The notes beneath the pieces are model-generated. The model was given only the letters and a program-made list of their open reading frames with translations, was not told the DNA's origin and did not search any database. Position numbers and translations under genes: made by a program. 7,997 nt of DNA, taken from assembly GCA_915070235.1 (NCBI GenBank), contig CAJZFM010000089.1:1-7997 (forward strand), read 5' to 3'. Origin of the DNA: an uncultured Capnocytophaga sp. Lineage in GTDB: Bacteria; Bacteroidota; Bacteroidia; Flavobacteriales; Flavobacteriaceae. Below, one piece after another: positions 5,211 to 7,997 of this stretch. Each line of letters opens with the position of its first letter. Positions within the stretch are counted from its first letter, which is position 1.

Positions 5211-7091
5211 TTAATTATTAGCGGGCAATACTACTCTAAAGCCTGCATAGGATAGGTAATAAGTCCAGTAAGCCCAACGAGAATTGTATTGGGAACCTAC
5301 ATTAGGTTGCATTACCAGTCTACGAGTTACGGTGCAATCTGTTTCACTAGTGTTTCCATATTCCACCCATCTATTGTATCCGTATTTACCACCTCCACGG
5401 AGTACCTTCTGATCTCCTCTTTCAGGGCCAGTAGGGTTTTCTTGAGCACCTGGGGTATTAGTATAAGAAGCATACCAATCACCTACCCATTCGGCGGCAT
5501 TTCCACTCATATCATAGAGGCCTAAGCCATTGGGGCGCTTAAGTCCTACAGGCTTAAGTTCAGCTCCTGGTGTAGCTACATCAGCAAGGGTATCGGAGCC
5601 GGCGAACTTCTTGCCATCAGGGTTTTTACCCCCACGAGCGGCGTATTCCCATTCGGCCTCGGTCGGAAGACGACCACCTAACCACTCAGCATAGCGCTGT
5701 GCCCCACTCCAGCTTACCCATACAGGGTATTTCTCACGACCAGGCTTTACGATGAACTTACGAGAGGCAGGATCCATCACGATATCATCAGTATAAATAT
5801 GGTATCTGAAATTAGCCTGTTCAAAATTAAATGCATGAGCTCCCTTATCTACAGTTTCGGCTTTTACAGCAGGGTCATCTTTGAGTATGCGGTTGCCATA
5901 GGAGTTAAGGAATTTTACATAGTCCTCATTGGTAATCTCATATTTGGTAATACGGAAGTTATTAAGCCTTACCAAGTGGGCAGGTGCTTCATTGGACTGT
6001 CCAGTAGCACTTCCCATCTGGAAACGACCACCCTCTACATCTACGATATTTACCTCAGGATAGTCACCTCTTTGGGCATGCTTGTAGTCAGCACGGGTAA
6101 TGGTGATATTCACCACTGTATGGTTACCAGAGAGATAGTCAGCTACCTTAAGTACAGTAGTCCCTTCTTTCTTTCCTTCTATGGTAATGGTATTGCGAGC
6201 CACCCCAGCGGTTACGTTCTCATTGTCTGCTACAATACGGTAGCGACCACTACCGGAGGTAATAGCTATGGTTTTTGTTTCTTCTACCTTGATAGAGAGG
6301 GTGTTGGTATCCAGTACGAGGGCAGCTGTAGGATCACCAGCGCTCTCTTCGGTAGGGTTAGAGAGGTCTATATAGGTACTTCCCCAGCCAGCATCGGTTT
6401 TAGGGCCATAAAGGCGCTTGCTGCTCTTGTCCAAGAACCAGTCACCTTTCTGTCCGTCGGAGGCGGAAGGAGCACCATTTCCACCAATAAAGAGGTGTCC
6501 TTTAGCACCAGCGGCACCTTTTTGACCTGGTTCGCCAAAGTCTCCTTGCTGTCCTTTCTCTCCACGGTCACCCTGTTCGCCCTTTTGGCCAGCGGCTCCA
6601 GCATCCCCTTGAGGGCCGGTATCACCTTTTTCGCCTTGGGCTCCTTGTTGTCCTTTCTCTCCTGGGTCACCTTGAGGGCCTTTAGGATTGGTGTTATCTC
6701 CAGGTTCGCCCTGTTCACCGCGTTCGCCTTTGTCCCCTTGATCACCTTTTGGACCAGTATCTCCTTTGTCTCCTTTTTCACCAGGGTCACCCTTAGGTCC
6801 TTTAGCGCCACCTGAGCCGCTGGCATCGGGGCCTTTCATTCCTTTCAGGTCATAGCCTGCACCCCATCCTGAGGCATTCTTTGCCCCATAGAGCTGGTAG
6901 GAGCGTGTATCCAAGTAGAAATCACCTACTTGTCCTAAAGTAGCTGCGGGCACTCCTTCTCCGTAGAGTATGGTGTTCCCATCCACGGAAGTAACTCCGT
7001 CGGCAGGAACCGTAACATGTTCCTTGCTACACTGTACTGCGGTGGAAAGCAATGCACAAGCTACCACTGCATAAAGAATTTTCTTTACCAT
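5211..7091 (-). CDS. Collagen-like lipoprotein with Ig-like and SUMF1 (FGE-fold) head, first of three
   Basis: 626 aa. Order of parts: signal peptide with lipidated Cys21 (TAVQC, then SKE); cap module 1 (~41-83); Gly-X-Y region (~84-199); cap module 2 (~200-243; GGNGAP, GDWFLD, LYGPK, GWG); Ig-like BIG_2-type domain (~255-333); SUMF1/FGE-sulfatase domain (~347-623) with VEGGRFQMG, KYEITNEDYVKFLN, GGRLPTEAEWEYAARGG, GLYDMSGNAAEWVGDWY, KVLRGGG and the terminal AGFRVV. The head has one cysteine (Cys586, TDCTVTRR) rather than the catalytic pair of aerobic FGE, so catalysis is unlikely and ligand binding more plausible. Between RGG and GFRVV it carries an aromatic-rich loop (Tyr602, Trp606, Tyr608, Trp609, Tyr611, Tyr612, Tyr615) that the 587-aa paralogue lacks. 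It should be anchored in the envelope with the head at the far end of a triple-helical stalk. It starts 42 nt after the barrel gene. Confidence 0.93.
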   Translation of the reverse strand: MVKKILYAVVACALLSTAVQCSKEHVTVPADGVTSVDGNTILYGEGVPAATLGQVGDFYLDTRSYQLYGAKNASGWGAGYDLKGMKGPDASGSGGAKGPKGDPGEKGDKGDTGPKGDQGDKGERGEQGEPGDNTNPKGPQGDPGEKGQQGAQGEKGDTGPQGDAGAAGQKGEQGDRGEKGQQGDFGEPGQKGAAGAKGHLFIGGNGAPSASDGQKGDWFLDKSSKRLYGPKTDAGWGSTYIDLSNPTEESAGDPTAALVLDTNTLSIKVEETKTIAITSGSGRYRIVADNENVTAGVARNTITIEGKKEGTTVLKVADYLSGNHTVVNITITRADYKHAQRGDYPEVNIVDVEGGRFQMGSATGQSNEAPAHLVRLNNFRITKYEITNEDYVKFLNSYGNRILKDDPAVKAETVDKGAHAFNFEQANFRYHIYTDDIVMDPASRKFIVKPGREKYPVWVSWSGAQRYAEWLGGRLPTEAEWEYAARGGKNPDGKKFAGSDTLADVATPGAELKPVGLKRPNGLGLYDMSGNAAEWVGDWYASYTNTPGAQENPTGPERGDQKVLRGGGKYGYNRWVEYGNTSETDCTVTRRLVMQPNVGSQYNSRWAYWTYYLSYAGFRVVLPANN

Positions 7092-7133
7092 AAAACTTAT
7101 ACTTAATTTAGTTAAAACACAAAAGCTGATTTT

Positions 7134-7742
7134 TTAGAATCTATAACCTACGCCTACTTGGAAGACTCTATTCTTAAGCGAAGAGACCTTAAAGCTTGCA
7201 TCGGCAGCATCATTTTCCTTACCCGTGTTGGTAAGTCCGTAGTTGAAGGCAGCATCAAAGAACAGTCCCATAGGTAAGGCATATTCGGCCCCTATGGAGA
7301 GTCCTAAGTCTAAAGCATTGTACTCCAATTTCTTCTCCACACCAGCCACTTCGGCCTTGGCAGAGAGGACATAGCCAGCATAGAGACCTCCCTTAGCCGC
7401 TAAGCCAGGCAAGAAAGGCGTATTATACTTGGCCAAGATAGGCAAGGTAAGTACCCCAATGTTGGTTTTGGTACTACCACCTACCCCTTGGTCGGAGTAA
7501 ATCAACCCTGTTTCCAGCTCCACAGGTGCATCAAAGTTGAAATCCGCAATAGCACCTGCATAGAAAGAATACTTAGGTTGCGATTCCGCATCCTGAGGGT
7601 TGGGTGTGGTGATGACTGCTTTACGCTCTACGTCGGCCACGTTCAGTCCCGCCTTGACGCCAAAGCGGACTAACTTTTCCTGAGCAGCGACACTCTGTAT
7701 GCAAAGTGCCAAACCTGCTAATAGAAAAACTTTTTTTATCAT
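7134..7742 (-). CDS. Small outer-membrane beta-barrel protein, PorT/OMP_b-brl_2 type
   Basis: 202 aa. The N-terminus MIKKVFLLAGLALC... is a Sec signal peptide, with probable cleavage after SVAA (residue 20) before QEK. The mature part consists of alternating amphipathic strands with glycine/aromatic turns: RFGVKAGLNVADV near the start, FYAGAIADFNF, VELETGLIYSDQG, LTLPILAKYN, AAKGGLYAGYVLSAKAEV, LDLGLSIGAEYALP, LFFDAAFNYGLTNT and the final VFQVGVGYRF. The opening GVKAGLN, the LPILAKY segment and the terminal Phe (BAM recognition) are typical of 8-stranded Bacteroidota barrels of the OMP_b-brl_2 group. Substrate and role are unknown. It is the first gene of the likely operon and may assist or anchor the collagen-like lipoproteins in the outer membrane, which is inference from position only. 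No Shine-Dalgarno sequence; the leader ends in an A/T-rich stretch. Confidence 0.88.
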   Translation of the reverse strand: MIKKVFLLAGLALCIQSVAAQEKLVRFGVKAGLNVADVERKAVITTPNPQDAESQPKYSFYAGAIADFNFDAPVELETGLIYSDQGVGGSTKTNIGVLTLPILAKYNTPFLPGLAAKGGLYAGYVLSAKAEVAGVEKKLEYNALDLGLSIGAEYALPMGLFFDAAFNYGLTNTGKENDAADASFKVSSLKNRVFQVGVGYRF

Positions 7743-7770
7743 AATTGTTAAGTATTAACATTGTACCCTT

Positions 7771-7836
7771 TGTATCTTTAGGTCCCTTCTCCTTGTAAGA
7801 GATAGAAGCACATAGAGAGAAGGAACTAAAGATACA
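7771..7836. promoter_or_regulatory. Long imperfect inverted repeat (leader hairpin or operator) upstream of the operon
   Basis: The arm at 7771-7791 pairs with 7817-7836 over about 19-20 bp. There is one mismatch (7782/7825), one bulged C (7786) and a 25-nt loop. The outer 11 bp (TGTATCTTTAG) are perfect. It ends 28 nt before the barrel gene ATG. No T-run follows on either strand, so it is not a standard terminator. It may be a 5'-UTR hairpin that stabilises or gates the operon mRNA, or a dyad bound by a regulator. Confidence 0.6.
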
Positions 7837-7899
7837 GAAAATAGTTAATGATGATGAGATAGAATCACTTTTCCAATGTGAGAAAAATGCTTATTTTGC

Positions 7900-7930
7900 T
7901 TTGTGTGGAATTTTAATAAAAATATTTTTC
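7900..7930 (+). promoter_or_regulatory. Possible rightward Bacteroidota promoter
   Basis: TTTG (7900-7903) is followed after 19 nt by TATTTTTC (7923-7930), which matches TAnnTTTG at seven of eight positions. It points out of the window, so the gene it would serve is unseen. In such AT-rich DNA a match of this quality can arise by chance. Confidence 0.25.
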
Positions 7931-7997
7931 TTTTCACTAAAATATCCACATTGCAAATATATAAATAATTCAACTTGCTAGTTATTGATTATTTTAA

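Larger units (their letters stand above)
7743..7997. other. Upstream intergenic region of the barrel/collagen operon
   Basis: AT-rich with no convincing coding sequence on either strand. It contains the inverted repeat at 7771-7836. I could not find a full -33/-7 promoter for the barrel gene. The nearest partial matches on the minus strand are TATCTTTA (7834-7827), inside the repeat, and TATATTTG (7961-7954), a perfect -7 box; neither has a TTTG at the right distance. On the plus strand, TTTG (7900-7903), 19 nt, then TATTTTTC (7923-7930) is a near match that could serve a gene to the right of the window. Confidence 0.6.

Noticed and set aside
5799..6815. Long open frame on the plus strand opposite the first collagen-like gene
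   Set aside because: It is the antisense shadow of the Gly-X-Y and SUMF1 coding sequence, whose codon pattern keeps the opposite strand open. The peptide has no recognisable domain, and the minus-strand gene is unmistakable.
5211..7091. Target gene of a diversity-generating retroelement within this window
   Set aside because: The fold and the C-terminal position fit, but there is no reverse transcriptase, no template repeat, and codons in the loop are not dominated by adenine-derived NNC/NNT patterns. Kept only as a genome-wide check.
7092..7125. Promoter-like TTTG, 20 nt, TAAGTTTT immediately before the first collagen-like gene
   Set aside because: The -7-like box touches the ATG, so transcription would start inside the coding region; the last base also departs from consensus.
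7874..7953. Inverted CAATGTG (7874-7880) and CACATTG (7947-7953)
   Set aside because: Only 7 bp and 66 bp apart in AT-rich DNA; chance is a sufficient explanation.

Overview
The window looks like chromosomal DNA of a Bacteroidota bacterium, most likely a flavobacterium; Capnocytophaga is possible but not demonstrated. The reasons are: no Shine-Dalgarno sequences but A/T-rich leaders before every start codon; a textbook Bacteroidota promoter (TTTG, 20 nt, TACTTTTG) before one gene; several lipoproteins; a PorT-like small outer-membrane barrel; and SUMF1/FGE-fold lipoproteins of the kind that phylum uses widely. All five complete genes are on the minus strand, so transcription runs right to left.

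Layout in transcription order. Positions 7743-7997 are non-coding and hold a ~20-bp imperfect inverted repeat just upstream of the first gene. Then come four closely spaced genes that look like one operon: a 202-aa outer-membrane beta-barrel (7134-7742); a 626-aa collagen-like lipoprotein with an Ig-like domain and a SUMF1 head (5211-7091); a 237-aa collagen-like lipoprotein with no head (4477-5190); and a 587-aa collagen-like lipoprotein with Ig-like and SUMF1 domains (2695-4458). Gaps are 42, 20 and 18 nt. A strong intrinsic terminator (2628-2660) closes the operon, and the promoter of the next gene starts inside its U-tract. That gene (158-2539) encodes a 793-aa lipoprotein with a probable beta-propeller C-terminal half. 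The left edge (1-157) holds a G/C-rich REP-like hairpin and perhaps the last codons of a convergent gene.

The most notable content is the run of three adjacent, different collagen-like lipoproteins. Each has the same plan: lipid anchor, a ~43-residue cap module, a Gly-X-Y region, then a second cap module. The Gly-X-Y blocks agree almost exactly: 2 triplets, a break, 12 triplets, a break, then 21 triplets (23 in the third gene, where an 18-bp tandem repeat encoding GEKGDP appears to have gained one copy). Two chains carry a SUMF1/C-type-lectin-like head that lacks the paired catalytic cysteines; the middle chain stops exactly after the second cap. I infer a membrane-anchored triple-helical stalk displaying ligand-binding heads, possibly a heterotrimer built from the three chains in the manner of C1q. 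The barrel protein encoded first may be a partner. None of this is proven by sequence alone.
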